DNA from: Faecalimonas sp. | GTDB taxonomy: Bacteria; Bacillota_A; Clostridia; Lachnospirales; Lachnospiraceae | Assembly (NCBI GenBank): GCA_026169575.1 | Contig: JAPFCT010000031.1 | Location: forward strand, 1-18,523 | Length of the DNA: 18,523 nucleotides | Direction of reading: 5' to 3' | In this document: piece by piece, positions 1 to 7,482 of the stretch | Numbering within the stretch: position 1 is the first letter of the stretch | Layout of the letters: the number at the start of each line of letters is the position of its first letter | The notes under the pieces: model-generated | The model's database searches: none | Seen by the model: only the letters and a program-made list of their open reading frames with translations | What the model was told of the DNA's origin: nothing | Position numbers and translations under genes: made by a program

Positions 1-1
1 G

Positions 2-1909
2 CTCTCAAGGGCATCTGACGGTTCGATCACGACACAATTTACGATGACGACGCTGGAAGAGCTTGGACTTTTGAAAATGGATTTCTTAGGCTTAAGAACT
101 CTGACGGTAATACAAAATGCCGTCAATCTGGTGGAACAGACAACCGGAGTTAAGTTAGATATGGGTGAGATTGATTATAATGACAGGCTGGTATTAGAGT
201 CGATCGGAACCGGAAAGACTGACGGTGTATTTCAGCTGGAGAGCGCAGGAATGAAAAATTTCATGAAGGAGTTAAAGCCACAGAGCCTGGAAGATATCAT
301 CGCAGGAATCTCTTTGTACCGGCCGGGACCGATGGACTTTATCCCGCAGTACATCAAAGGAAAGAATGACAAAGAATCGATCACCTATGACTGTCCGCAG
401 CTGGAGCCAATCCTGGCGCCGACATACGGATGTATCGTTTATCAGGAGCAGGTGATGCAGATCGTGCGTGATCTTGCCGGATATACGCTCGGAAGAAGTG
501 ACCTTTTGCGAAGAGCAATGTCGAAGAAGAAGGCGGATGTCATGGAGCGGGAGCGCCAGAGCTTTGTCTATGGAAATATCGATGAAGGTGTTCCGGGATG
601 CCTGAACAATGGGATCGATGAGAAGACGGCGAATAAAATCTATGATGAAATGATTGATTTTGCAAAGTATGCATTTAACAAATCGCATGCAGCAGCTTAT
701 GCAGTCGTTTCGTATCAGACAGCCTATCTGAAATATTATTATCCGATTGAATTTATGGCGGCATTAATGACGTCTGTCATTGAAAATCCGGCGAAGGTGT
801 CGGAGTACATTTACGCGGCAAGACAGATGGGCATCAAGATCCTTCCGCCGGATATCAACCGTGGGGTTGGAGGATTTTCGGTAGATGAGGGAAATATCCG
901 TTATGGACTTGCGGCAATCAAAAATGTCGGGAAGCCGGTCATTGAGGCAATCGTAAGTGAGCGGGAAGAAAACGGACTGTATCGGGGACTGAAAGATTTT
1001 ATTGAGCGGATTTCCCTGAAAGAAGTATTAAATAAAAGAAGCATCGAAAATTTTATCAAGGCAGGCGCGTTGGATAATCTTGGGGGAACGAGAAAGCAGT
1101 TTATGATGATCTATATCCAGATTGTAGAAAATGTGAATCAGGAAAAGAAATTTTCGATGAGCGGGCAGATGACGTTGTTTGATTTTGTAGATGAGGATCA
1201 GAAAAAGGAATTTGAGATCCAGCTTCCGGATGTGGGAGAATATGAAAAGGAGACGCTGCTTGCATTTGAAAAGGAAGTACTTGGCGTCTATATCAGCGGG
1301 CATCCGCTGGATGCCTATGAGGAGAAGTGGAAACGGAGCGTGTCGGCAACGACTCTGGATTTCCAGTTGGATGAAGAGACAAACCGGACGAAAGTCCATG
1401 ATGGTGCAAAAGAGATCATCGGAGGGATGATCGTCGGAAAGACGATCAAACATACAAAGACGAATCAGATGATGGCATTTATCACACTGGAAGATCTGCT
1501 CGGAACGGTGGAAGTCGTTGTATTTCCGAGAGATTATGAGGCGAACAGGCAGTATCTGGAGGAAGACCGAAAAGTTCTGGTAAAAGGAAGGGTTTCCGAA
1601 GAAGACGACCGTCCAAGTAAACTGATCTGTGAGAAGATCATTCCATTTGACCAGGTAAAGAAGGAACTCTGGATCCAGTTTCCGGATAAAAACAGTTATC
1701 TGGCAGAAGAACAGCTTCTGATGGGTATGCTTCAGGATTCAGAAGGGGATGATACTGTTGTGATCTACTGCAAGGCAGAAAAGGCAGTCAAACGGCTCCC
1801 GCGCAACTGGAATATCGGGATCGAACCGAATATCATTGGCAGACTGACAAATTATTATGGGGAGGACCGCGTAAAAGTTGTCGAAAAATGCCTTGAAAAC
1901 AAATTTTAA
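2..1909 (+). CDS. dnaE: DNA polymerase III alpha subunit (DnaE), C-terminal part, cut by window edge
   Basis: Replicative DNA polymerase catalytic subunit. The frame is open from the first bases, so this is the last ~635 residues of a protein usually ~1,150 long; the 5' part lies outside the window and this is not a pseudogene. The segment KMDFLGLRTLT (window residues 25-35) carries the third catalytic Asp of C-family polymerases (codon 80-82), equivalent to E. coli D555. Next come the fingers motifs YRPGPMD and YGCIVYQEQVMQI, the LLRRAMSKKK helix, and FNKSHAAAYAVVSYQTAYLK of the beta-binding region with its HhH motif. QMTLF at 1166-1180 fits the internal beta-clamp binding pentapeptide. An OB-fold follows (from about KEIIGGMIVGKTIKHTKTN). 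No PHP domain or PolC-type exonuclease is visible here. No terminator separates it from pfkA 68 bp downstream, so co-transcription is likely. Confidence 0.97.
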   Translation, partial: LSRASDGSITTQFTMTTLEELGLLKMDFLGLRTLTVIQNAVNLVEQTTGVKLDMGEIDYNDRLVLESIGTGKTDGVFQLESAGMKNFMKELKPQSLEDIIAGISLYRPGPMDFIPQYIKGKNDKESITYDCPQLEPILAPTYGCIVYQEQVMQIVRDLAGYTLGRSDLLRRAMSKKKADVMERERQSFVYGNIDEGVPGCLNNGIDEKTANKIYDEMIDFAKYAFNKSHAAAYAVVSYQTAYLKYYYPIEFMAALMTSVIENPAKVSEYIYAARQMGIKILPPDINRGVGGFSVDEGNIRYGLAAIKNVGKPVIEAIVSEREENGLYRGLKDFIERISLKEVLNKRSIENFIKAGALDNLGGTRKQFMMIYIQIVENVNQEKKFSMSGQMTLFDFVDEDQKKEFEIQLPDVGEYEKETLLAFEKEVLGVYISGHPLDAYEEKWKRSVSATTLDFQLDEETNRTKVHDGAKEIIGGMIVGKTIKHTKTNQMMAFITLEDLLGTVEVVVFPRDYEANRQYLEEDRKVLVKGRVSEEDDRPSKLICEKIIPFDQVKKELWIQFPDKNSYLAEEQLLMGMLQDSEGDDTVVIYCKAEKAVKRLPRNWNIGIEPNIIGRLTNYYGEDRVKVVEKCLENKF

Positions 1910-1977
1910 GTATGTTAAAATAATCACAAAATGTATAAATAATAATTTTAGGTATAGTTAAAAATGGAGGTAATATC

Positions 1978-2952
1978 ATGGCAAAGCGTATACACACAAT
2001 CGGTGTCTTAACAAGCGGTGGAGATGCTCCGGGAATGAATGCGGCGATCCGTTCCGTAGTAAGAACAGCTTTAGGAAAAGGAATCAGGGTAAGAGGGATC
2101 AGAAGAGGATACCAGGGATTGATGGAGGAAGAGATCATCGATCTTTCTGCCAGAGATGTATCGGATACAATCCAGCGTGGAGGTACGATTCTCCAGACTG
2201 CAAGATGTAAGGAGATGCGCACAGAAGAAGGGCAGCAGAAGGCAGCTGCGATCTGTAAGAAGTACGGGATCGAAGGACTTGTTGTCATCGGCGGAGACGG
2301 TTCTTTTGCCGGGGCACAGAAGCTGGCAAATCTTGGGATCAATACAATCGGAATCCCGGGAACGATCGACCTGGATATCGACTGTACAGAGTATACGATC
2401 GGATTTGATACAGCAGTAAATACAGCTATGGAAGCGATCGATAAAGTACGTGACACATCCACATCTCACCAGCGCTGCAGTATCGTAGAGGTTATGGGAA
2501 GAGATGCAGGATATCTGGCGCTGTGGTGCGGTATCGCAAATGGTGCAGAGGAGATCCTTCTTCCGGAAGAGCACAATTACGATGAAGGAGAGATCATTAA
2601 GAGAATCATTGCGAACAGAGACCGCGGAAAGAAACACTATATCATCATCAACGCAGAAGGTGTCGGCGATTCTATCAATATGGCAAAAAGAATCGAGGAG
2701 GCAACTGGAATGGAGACAAGAGCGACGATCCTCGGACACATGCAGCGTGGTGGAAGCCCGACAGCAAAAGACAGAGTATACGCTTCTATCATGGGAGCAA
2801 AAGCAGTAGAGCTTCTCTGTGAAGGAAAGACAAACCGTGTAGTAGGATACAAACATGGAGAGTATATTGATGTTGATATCGATGAAGCGCTGAACATGGA
2901 AAAGAAACTTCCAGAATATCAGCTTGAGATCGCGAAGAAGCTGGCAATTTAG
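1978..2952 (+). CDS. pfkA: ATP-dependent 6-phosphofructokinase
   Basis: Glycolytic enzyme phosphorylating fructose 6-phosphate to fructose 1,6-bisphosphate in the cytoplasm. At 324 residues it has the normal bacterial PfkA length. The N-terminal nucleotide motif LTSGGDAPGMNAAIR (residues 11-25), GGDGS (105-109), MGR (173-175) and QRGGSP (256-261) are intact. Gly108 and Gly128 mark an ATP enzyme rather than a PPi-dependent one (which has Asp and Lys there). Asp131 is the catalytic base in the loop PGTIDLDI. The usual Asn between the two Asps of TIDND is Leu132 here. In the effector region the Arg equivalent to E. coli R54 appears shifted or absent (LSARDVSD), so allosteric control may differ; this is inferred from alignment by eye. 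TGGAGG lies 7 nt before the ATG. No convincing -35/-10 pair was seen in the 68-bp gap, so it probably depends at least partly on dnaE read-through. Confidence 0.97.
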   Translation: MAKRIHTIGVLTSGGDAPGMNAAIRSVVRTALGKGIRVRGIRRGYQGLMEEEIIDLSARDVSDTIQRGGTILQTARCKEMRTEEGQQKAAAICKKYGIEGLVVIGGDGSFAGAQKLANLGINTIGIPGTIDLDIDCTEYTIGFDTAVNTAMEAIDKVRDTSTSHQRCSIVEVMGRDAGYLALWCGIANGAEEILLPEEHNYDEGEIIKRIIANRDRGKKHYIIINAEGVGDSINMAKRIEEATGMETRATILGHMQRGGSPTAKDRVYASIMGAKAVELLCEGKTNRVVGYKHGEYIDVDIDEALNMEKKLPEYQLEIAKKLAI

Positions 2953-3073
2953 TGTACTGCCTCACGTTCAATAACAGTGGTACAGAATGACACTTAAATG
3001 ATCAGACAGAGCAGGAGAAATGGCTGCTGTTCGTATGAGATCACAGATACATTTCAATAAATGACAGGCCAAG

Positions 3074-3138
3074 AAAGAACATTTTCAATTTGGACGGGCA
3101 TCCAGTGATGGCAGGATGGTTGAAAATGTTCTTTTTTT
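3074..3138 (+). terminator. Intrinsic terminator after pfkA
   Basis: A perfect 15-bp inverted repeat (3074-3088 with 3120-3134) is followed by a run of T to 3138. The 31-nt loop contains a second small stem, CATCC (3099-3103) with GGATG (3114-3118), so the whole folds as one long stacked hairpin. It closes the dnaE-pfkA unit before the murI promoter. Confidence 0.9.
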
Positions 3139-3163
3139 GATTGTGCGGGAAAGGAACATGCTC

Positions 3164-3192
3164 TTGAAATCTATCTGATAAGCGGGTACAAT
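3164..3192 (+). promoter_or_regulatory. Sigma-A type promoter for murI
   Basis: TTGAAA (3164-3169), a 17-bp spacer and TACAAT (3187-3192) match the vegetative consensus at 10 of 12 positions. Expected transcription start is near 3199, which leaves a ~28-nt leader before the GTG start at 3228 and almost none before the ATG at 3204. Confidence 0.8.
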
Positions 3193-3212
3193 AGAGAACA
3201 GATATGGCAGAC

Positions 3213-3220
3213 AGAAGGAG
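3213..3220 (+). promoter_or_regulatory. Ribosome binding site that selects the GTG start of murI
   Basis: AGAAGGAG lies 7 nt before GTG 3228. The upstream in-frame ATG at 3204 has no Shine-Dalgarno match and would put this site inside the coding region, so the GTG is preferred. Confidence 0.75.
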
Positions 3221-3227
3221 AAATGTT

Positions 3228-4064
3228 GTGAAGATAGAGAATAAGAATGATATGCCGATCGGTGTGTTTGATTCAGGAGTAGGAGGACTTACCGTGGCAA
3301 GAGAGATCATGAGGCAGCTTCCGCAGGAAAGTATTGTGTATTTTGGAGACACTGCGCGGGTGCCTTATGGAAGTAAGTCAGAGAATACGATCATCCGATA
3401 CTCCCGCCAGATTATCCGGTTTCTGCTGACGAAGGACGTAAAGGCGATCGTGATCGCATGCAATACGGCGAGCGCGCTTGCACTGGATGCAGTGCGGGAG
3501 GAATTCGATGTCCCGATCATCGGTGTGGTGGCTCCGGGAGCGCGGGCGGCCGGGGAGGCGACAGAGAATAAGAAAATCGGAGTGATCGGCACAGAGGCAA
3601 CAGTCAAGAGTGAGATTTATACAAAGCTGATCCAGAAAGAAGATCCACAGATCAGTGTGGTCGGAAGAGCGTGCCCGCTATTTGTTCCACTTGTAGAAGA
3701 AGGATTTGCAAAGCATCAGATCACGCGGGAAGTCATAGATATCTATCTGTCGGATCTCAGAGAGTCGGATATCGATACACTGATCCTCGGATGTACCCAC
3801 TATCCGCTTCTGCGCTCAAGAATCCGGGAATATATGGGAGACAAGATCCATCTTGTCAATCCGGCATATGAGACTGCGATGGATTTAAAGAGACTTCTGG
3901 AGGCAGAAGGCATGAGCAAAGGAATTCCGGGCGATGGCAAAGAAACGCACGGGGAGTATTCTTTCTATGTCAGTGATGCTGCAGATAAATTTAAGCAGTT
4001 TGCCAATTCTATTTTGCCGTACGATATCGAGACGACAAAGCAGATCAATATTGAAGAATATTAA
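3228..4064 (+). CDS. murI: Glutamate racemase
   Basis: Interconverts L- and D-glutamate to supply D-Glu for peptidoglycan; cofactor-independent, cytoplasmic. With the GTG start the protein is 278 residues, normal for MurI (the longer ATG 3204 frame would be 286). N-terminal FDSGVGGLTV (14-23) and DTARVPYG (41-48) bind substrate. The two catalytic cysteines sit in ACNTAS (Cys78) and GCTHYPLL (Cys189), the latter followed by His191. It has its own promoter, 28-36 nt upstream, and is probably co-transcribed with the DUF1934 gene 44 bp downstream, since no terminator lies between them. Confidence 0.96.
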   Translation: MKIENKNDMPIGVFDSGVGGLTVAREIMRQLPQESIVYFGDTARVPYGSKSENTIIRYSRQIIRFLLTKDVKAIVIACNTASALALDAVREEFDVPIIGVVAPGARAAGEATENKKIGVIGTEATVKSEIYTKLIQKEDPQISVVGRACPLFVPLVEEGFAKHQITREVIDIYLSDLRESDIDTLILGCTHYPLLRSRIREYMGDKIHLVNPAYETAMDLKRLLEAEGMSKGIPGDGKETHGEYSFYVSDAADKFKQFANSILPYDIETTKQINIEEY

Positions 4065-4108
4065 AGAGAACAATCTTAGACAGAACAGATAAAAAGCAAG
4101 GTGAGAAT

Positions 4109-4582
4109 ATGACAAAAGACGTATTAATAAGTATTTCAGGACTGCAGATGGACGTTCTGGAGGAGGAGAGAGATTATGAACCTATTGAAGTCGTTGCTCC
4201 TGCTAACTATTTCCTCAAAAATGGAAAACATTACATCTTATTCGATGAAGTTACAGAAGGCATTCCAGGTGTTACAAAAAATAAAATAAAGATTACCGGG
4301 GAGGATACGCTCGAAGTCATGAAGAGTGGCGTGTCGAATGTCCACATGGTATTTGAGAAAAATAAAAAGAACCTCACATACTACCAGACACCGTATGGAC
4401 AGCTTCTGATCGGAATCCACACAACGGAGATGGAGGTCGAAGTGACAGAGGATAATATCAATGTAAAAGTCGGCTATGCATTAGATGTCAATCATGAGCC
4501 GCTGGCAGACTGCCGGATCCGGATCAATGTCAAATCAAAAGATGCGGGAGATTTTCAGATCACAAAAAATATGGACTTTTAA
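4109..4582 (+). CDS. DUF1934 (YwiB-like) beta-barrel protein
   Basis: A 157-residue protein with no signal peptide or membrane segment. The spaced beta-strand pattern, with VKVGYALDVNHEPLADCRI near the C-terminus (LD-N-E---D--I), fits the DUF1934 family represented by B. subtilis YwiB, a calycin-like barrel of unknown function. Family assignment is from recognition of this C-terminal motif and the length; no biochemical role can be assigned. AAGGTGAG is placed properly before the ATG. It follows murI on the same strand and is closed by a terminator, so a murI-DUF1934 two-gene unit is likely. Confidence 0.8.
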   Translation: MTKDVLISISGLQMDVLEEERDYEPIEVVAPANYFLKNGKHYILFDEVTEGIPGVTKNKIKITGEDTLEVMKSGVSNVHMVFEKNKKNLTYYQTPYGQLLIGIHTTEMEVEVTEDNINVKVGYALDVNHEPLADCRIRINVKSKDAGDFQITKNMDF

Positions 4583-4590
4583 AAAGAATG

Positions 4591-4640
4591 AGAAAAGAAA
4601 GCGCTGGACAGAAATGTCTGAGTGTTTTCTTTTTCTTTCT
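4591..4640 (+). terminator. Intrinsic terminator after the DUF1934 gene
   Basis: The stem GAAAGCGCT (4597-4605) pairs, with G-U pairs, to AGTGTTTTC (4621-4629). An inner GACA/TGTC closes a GAAA loop (4611-4614), and a T-rich tract follows to about 4640. Confidence 0.8.
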
Positions 4641-4669
4641 TCGATGTGTAGGAATTTGCAAACATGCTC

Positions 4670-4698
4670 TAGTCAATACTCTTCCCATTTGTTATAAT
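4670..4698 (+). promoter_or_regulatory. Extended -10 promoter for the M42 peptidase gene
   Basis: A perfect TATAAT (4693-4698) is preceded by TGT (extended -10, 4690-4692). A partial -35, TAGTCA (4670-4675), lies 17 bp upstream. Expected start is near 4705, 28 nt before the ATG. Confidence 0.75.
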
Positions 4699-4732
4699 AC
4701 TTATATTGTAAAAATATTGGAGGGATTTTATT

Positions 4733-5767
4733 ATGGCACATCAGAATCAGGAATATCACGAATATATCGTAGAGCAGACAGCGAAAGTGATCGGGATCGA
4801 CAGTCCGACCGGCTATCATTACCATGTACAGAAATATCTCGTAGAGACGATCCAGGCAATGGGATTTGAAGTACGGACACTGAGAAAAGGCGGTGTGATC
4901 GCAAACCTTGGCGGAGAGGGGAATCCGCTGATGATGCTTGCGCATGTAGATACACTGGGAGCGTTTGTACATTATATCAAAGGAAATGGGCGTCTTGCAA
5001 TTTCCAATGGAACATTGAACCCAAATAATATTGAGACAGAAAATGTCCGTGTGATCACAAGAAGCGGCGCAGTGTATGAGGGAACGATCCAGCTTGAGAA
5101 TGCTTCTGTGCATGTGAATCCAGATGTGAACGCAGAGCGTAAATTTACAAATCTGGAAGTAGTGCTGGACGAGGATGTCACTTCCAAAGAAGATGTGGAG
5201 AAATTGGGAATCTGCGCAGGAGATTTCCTTGCAGTGGAACCGAGATTCCAGGTGACAGAAAAAGGATATATCAAGAGTCGTTTTCTGGATGATAAGGCTT
5301 CCTCAGGAGTACTTCTTGGAATCGCAAAATATGTAAGCGAGCATCCAGGATGCCTGAAGAGAAATGTACAGCTGTTCTTCACAACATTTGAAGAGATTGG
5401 TCACGGTGCAGCAGCAGGAATTCCGGAAGAGATTGAAGATCTTCTGGCAGTGGATATGGGATGTGTCGGCGATCATCTGACATGTACGGAAAAGCAGGTA
5501 TCGATCTGTGCAAAAGACAGTTCCGGAGCTTATCACTTTGAGATGACAAATGAGCTGATCGAAGTGGCAAAGGAACATGGGATTGATTATGCAGTTGATA
5601 TTTATCCATCCTACGGTTCTGATGCAGGGGCAGCGCTTAGATCCGGAAGAGATGTAAGATATGCGCTGATCGGACAGGGTGTCTATGCATCACATGGATA
5701 TGAGAGAACACACAAAGACGGTATGAAGCAGACATTTGAACTTGCTTTAAATTATGTTTTAAAATAG
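4733..5767 (+). CDS. M42 family metallopeptidase (aminopeptidase/endoglucanase-like)
   Basis: A cytosolic di-metal peptidase of family M42 (FrvX/PepA/TET type), 344 residues, the usual length. Visible metal and catalytic residues are His71 and Asp73 in AHVDTLG, Asp186/187 in SRFLDDKAS, the Glu pair 220-221 in TTFEEIGHGAA, Asp241 in AVDMG, and a C-terminal His321 in YASHGYERTH. The insertion between the first two ligands is the expected oligomerisation/PDZ-like domain. These enzymes trim N-terminal residues from peptides; substrate preference cannot be read from the sequence. It has its own extended -10 promoter and is followed 17 bp later by a small membrane protein gene, probably in one operon. 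Confidence 0.92.
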   Translation: MAHQNQEYHEYIVEQTAKVIGIDSPTGYHYHVQKYLVETIQAMGFEVRTLRKGGVIANLGGEGNPLMMLAHVDTLGAFVHYIKGNGRLAISNGTLNPNNIETENVRVITRSGAVYEGTIQLENASVHVNPDVNAERKFTNLEVVLDEDVTSKEDVEKLGICAGDFLAVEPRFQVTEKGYIKSRFLDDKASSGVLLGIAKYVSEHPGCLKRNVQLFFTTFEEIGHGAAAGIPEEIEDLLAVDMGCVGDHLTCTEKQVSICAKDSSGAYHFEMTNELIEVAKEHGIDYAVDIYPSYGSDAGAALRSGRDVRYALIGQGVYASHGYERTHKDGMKQTFELALNYVLK

Positions 5768-5784
5768 GATAAGGCAGGGAACAA

Positions 5785-6438
5785 ATGATGCAGCAAAAAC
5801 ATGAGTCTGATCTTACAAGGAAAGAGAAGTGGCAGTTAGAGAGGGAAAAGATTGCTTCGATGAGCTGGAAAAAGCGGATCGAATATTTCTTTACTTATTA
5901 TAAATGGGTGCTTGTGGCGATTGTGGCGGTGATCGCGCTTATCTCGTTTGGAATCAACTGGTATCAGAACCTGCAGAAGGAAGAAATCTTAAATGTAGTG
6001 ATCGTGAATTCTGCTGCTTCCGATACAGAGAAGCTGAATCAGGATCTTCGGGAAAGACTCAAAGTGAAAGATAAGAATCAGTTGATCACAATAGACACTT
6101 CTGTCTATACCGGGGAAGGAAATCAGGCGACTTACAACAGTACAATGAAGCTGTCTGTCGTAATGGGAGCGAGAACTGCAGATATCTTTATCTGTGACAA
6201 GGAGACGTTTGCAACCTATGATCAGAAAGGTGTTTTTCTGGATATCGAAGAACTGATGGGAAGTGAGTTCTGCAAAGCGCATGAGACTGAAGTAGGGAAG
6301 AATTACATTTCCGCAGACCAAAGTAAGCTTGCGGAGGAATACGGAATCATCGGATACGAAGATGCGTATATCGGCGTATTTTCTTACACGGAGCATAAGG
6401 AAAATGCAAAAGCATTTGTAGAATTTTTATTTCAATAA
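5785..6438 (+). CDS. Membrane-anchored protein with small solute-binding-protein-like ectodomain
   Basis: Not a recognised named family. The protein has 217 residues: a charged N-terminal cytoplasmic segment (1-38), one hydrophobic span (about 40-58), then a ~155-residue domain predicted outside. Within that domain, VVMGARTADIFICDK followed by GVFLDIEELMG resembles the part of extracellular solute-binding proteins reading 'aGxxPDvi...GxLxDL'. The C-terminal HKENAKAFVEFLF also resembles the end of such proteins. The domain is far shorter than the ~400 residues usual for the fold. Two adjacent ATGs (5785 and 5788) are both possible starts behind AAGGCAGGG. It lies 17 bp after the M42 gene and ends at a terminator. 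The SBP-like reading is inference by eye. Confidence 0.7.
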   Translation: MMQQKHESDLTRKEKWQLEREKIASMSWKKRIEYFFTYYKWVLVAIVAVIALISFGINWYQNLQKEEILNVVIVNSAASDTEKLNQDLRERLKVKDKNQLITIDTSVYTGEGNQATYNSTMKLSVVMGARTADIFICDKETFATYDQKGVFLDIEELMGSEFCKAHETEVGKNYISADQSKLAEEYGIIGYEDAYIGVFSYTEHKENAKAFVEFLFQ

Positions 6439-6483
6439 ACGGCTCTCGTCAGTGCCTGTATGATGGAGGCAAAGATAGAAAAG

Positions 6484-6541
6484 ACAGTCGGGATTTCAAA
6501 AGTCTGTAGATCAGATTTTTGAAAAACCGGCTGTTTTTTTC
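6484..6541 (+). terminator. Intrinsic terminator closing the M42 operon
   Basis: An 18-nt arm at 6484-6501 pairs imperfectly with 6517-6534 around a 15-nt loop and is followed by seven T (6534-6540). It lies between two convergent genes; the minus-strand side has only a weak T-rich tract, so it mainly serves the + strand. Confidence 0.85.
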
Positions 6542-6580
6542 CTGCTTATTTGGAGTCGGAACAAAAAATCTTTTTATCAC

Positions 6581-7264
6581 TTAAGTGTCGGAATTGTTAG
6601 AAAATAGTGGCTTTGGAGCCTGTTCCTGAAATTCGTCTTGTCCCCATTTTGGATTGTAAAGTTTTCTCCCTTTGGCGCCTGGCATAGACCAGCTCCATGT
6701 TTTGCTGATTCCGGCATAGACTTCGCTTTGATCCCCATAGTTCTGATGATCGTAGAGTAAAATCCATGCAGACAGCAGAAGCGCGGTATGCTCATAGCGC
6801 TCGGTAAGATAAAGCGTGTAAGCATCTTTCTGATTGACGACAGTTGTGTGGCGTTCAATCAGTGCAATCTGCTCTTCATCAGCGGTAAAGACTAAAAAGA
6901 GTTCTCTGGAACCGTGGTAGAGCGGATGGATGACAAGAGAACTTATGTCGGTCTGGATGTGATACTCAGAGACGGAAAGTCCTTTGATCCGGTGATAGAA
7001 GGTTCCGCTTAAGGCGCCTTCTAACTGGTAGAAATCTTTCGTTTTCTCGATAGGGAAAATGGTGAGAAGGTTAGGAATGAGAAGCTCCTGCATTTTGACT
7101 GTGCGGGAAAGCGTGCAAAGGCATTGCCCGTTTTTATCGTAAATGGTCAGATCTCCCAGTTTATGAAGATTTGCCGCGCAGGCAGAGTACAAAAGTTTTC
7201 TGCCAGAAGTAATCTGGTAGGCATTTTTCAGATCGTGCTTTGTTTGCTGGACTTTTAAAATCAT
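6581..7264 (-). CDS. LURP-one/tubby-like fold protein, function unknown
   Basis: A 227-residue soluble, beta-rich protein without signal peptide. The early segment GRKLLYSACAANLHKLGDL and IYDKNGQCLCTL has the pattern of short strands with Gly/Asp turns seen in LURP-one-related (LOR, tubby-like) proteins. Later, IERHTTVVNQKDAYTLYL followed by the hydrophobic helix LLLSAWILLYDH matches the usual family ending: a strand pair, then a long buried helix. This is recognition of a fold pattern, not of conserved catalytic residues, and is tentative. CAGGAG precedes the ATG by 7 nt, and a sigma-A promoter lies 40-65 nt upstream. It is monocistronic, convergent with the M42 operon and divergent from the GH112 gene, with no obvious tie to the sugar locus. 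Confidence 0.75.
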   Translation of the reverse strand: MILKVQQTKHDLKNAYQITSGRKLLYSACAANLHKLGDLTIYDKNGQCLCTLSRTVKMQELLIPNLLTIFPIEKTKDFYQLEGALSGTFYHRIKGLSVSEYHIQTDISSLVIHPLYHGSRELFLVFTADEEQIALIERHTTVVNQKDAYTLYLTERYEHTALLLSAWILLYDHQNYGDQSEVYAGISKTWSWSMPGAKGRKLYNPKWGQDEFQEQAPKPLFSNNSDT

Positions 7265-7300
7265 GGTAAATCTCCTGTTTGTGTTTGTGTAATTTATTTT

Positions 7301-7329
7301 ATCATAAACAAGAGGTGAGTCAAAGACAA
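7301..7329 (-). promoter_or_regulatory. Sigma-A type promoter for the LURP-one-like gene
   Basis: Read on the minus strand: TTGTCT (7329-7324), a 17-bp spacer, TATGAT (7306-7301). Expected start is near 7294, 30 nt before the ATG. Confidence 0.65.
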
Positions 7330-7377
7330 TTCCGGAATGGATACGAAGAAGAAAATTGTTAAAATGTAAGGATATAG

Positions 7378-7438
7378 CAATATCTATAATATTGTAAACA
7401 AGATTTGCGTAGATTTGCTCCGGGGAAGAGGCTATACT
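7378..7438 (+). promoter_or_regulatory. GH112 promoter region with palindrome and direct repeats
   Basis: A good -10, TATACT (7433-7438), sits 44 bp before the ATG, but the -35 position (7410-7415, TAGATT) is poor, as in activator-dependent promoters. Direct repeats AGATTTGC at 7401-7408 and 7411-7418 lie one helical turn apart across this -35 position. Just upstream is the inverted repeat CAATAT (7378-7383)/ATATTG (7389-7394), which overlaps a TATAAT (7385-7390) that also lacks a good -35. Binding by one of the AraC-family proteins of the locus is an inference. Confidence 0.55.
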
Positions 7439-7482
7439 AGATTTAGAAAAGAATGCGAAATTGCTAGAAAAGGAGAAACACT

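Noticed and set aside
1..1909. Broken dnaE pseudogene
   Set aside because: The frame is open from the first bases and matches the expected internal DnaE sequence; the truncation is the window boundary.
2281..2380. PPi-dependent phosphofructokinase
   Set aside because: Gly108 in GGDGS and Gly128 in PGTID are the residues of ATP-dependent enzymes.
2071..2856. 261-residue - strand frame
   Set aside because: Antisense shadow of pfkA, rich in Cys and Ser with no domain pattern.
3204..3227. ATG 3204 as murI start
   Set aside because: It lies a few bases after the predicted transcription start, lacks a ribosome site, and would place AGAAGGAG inside the gene.
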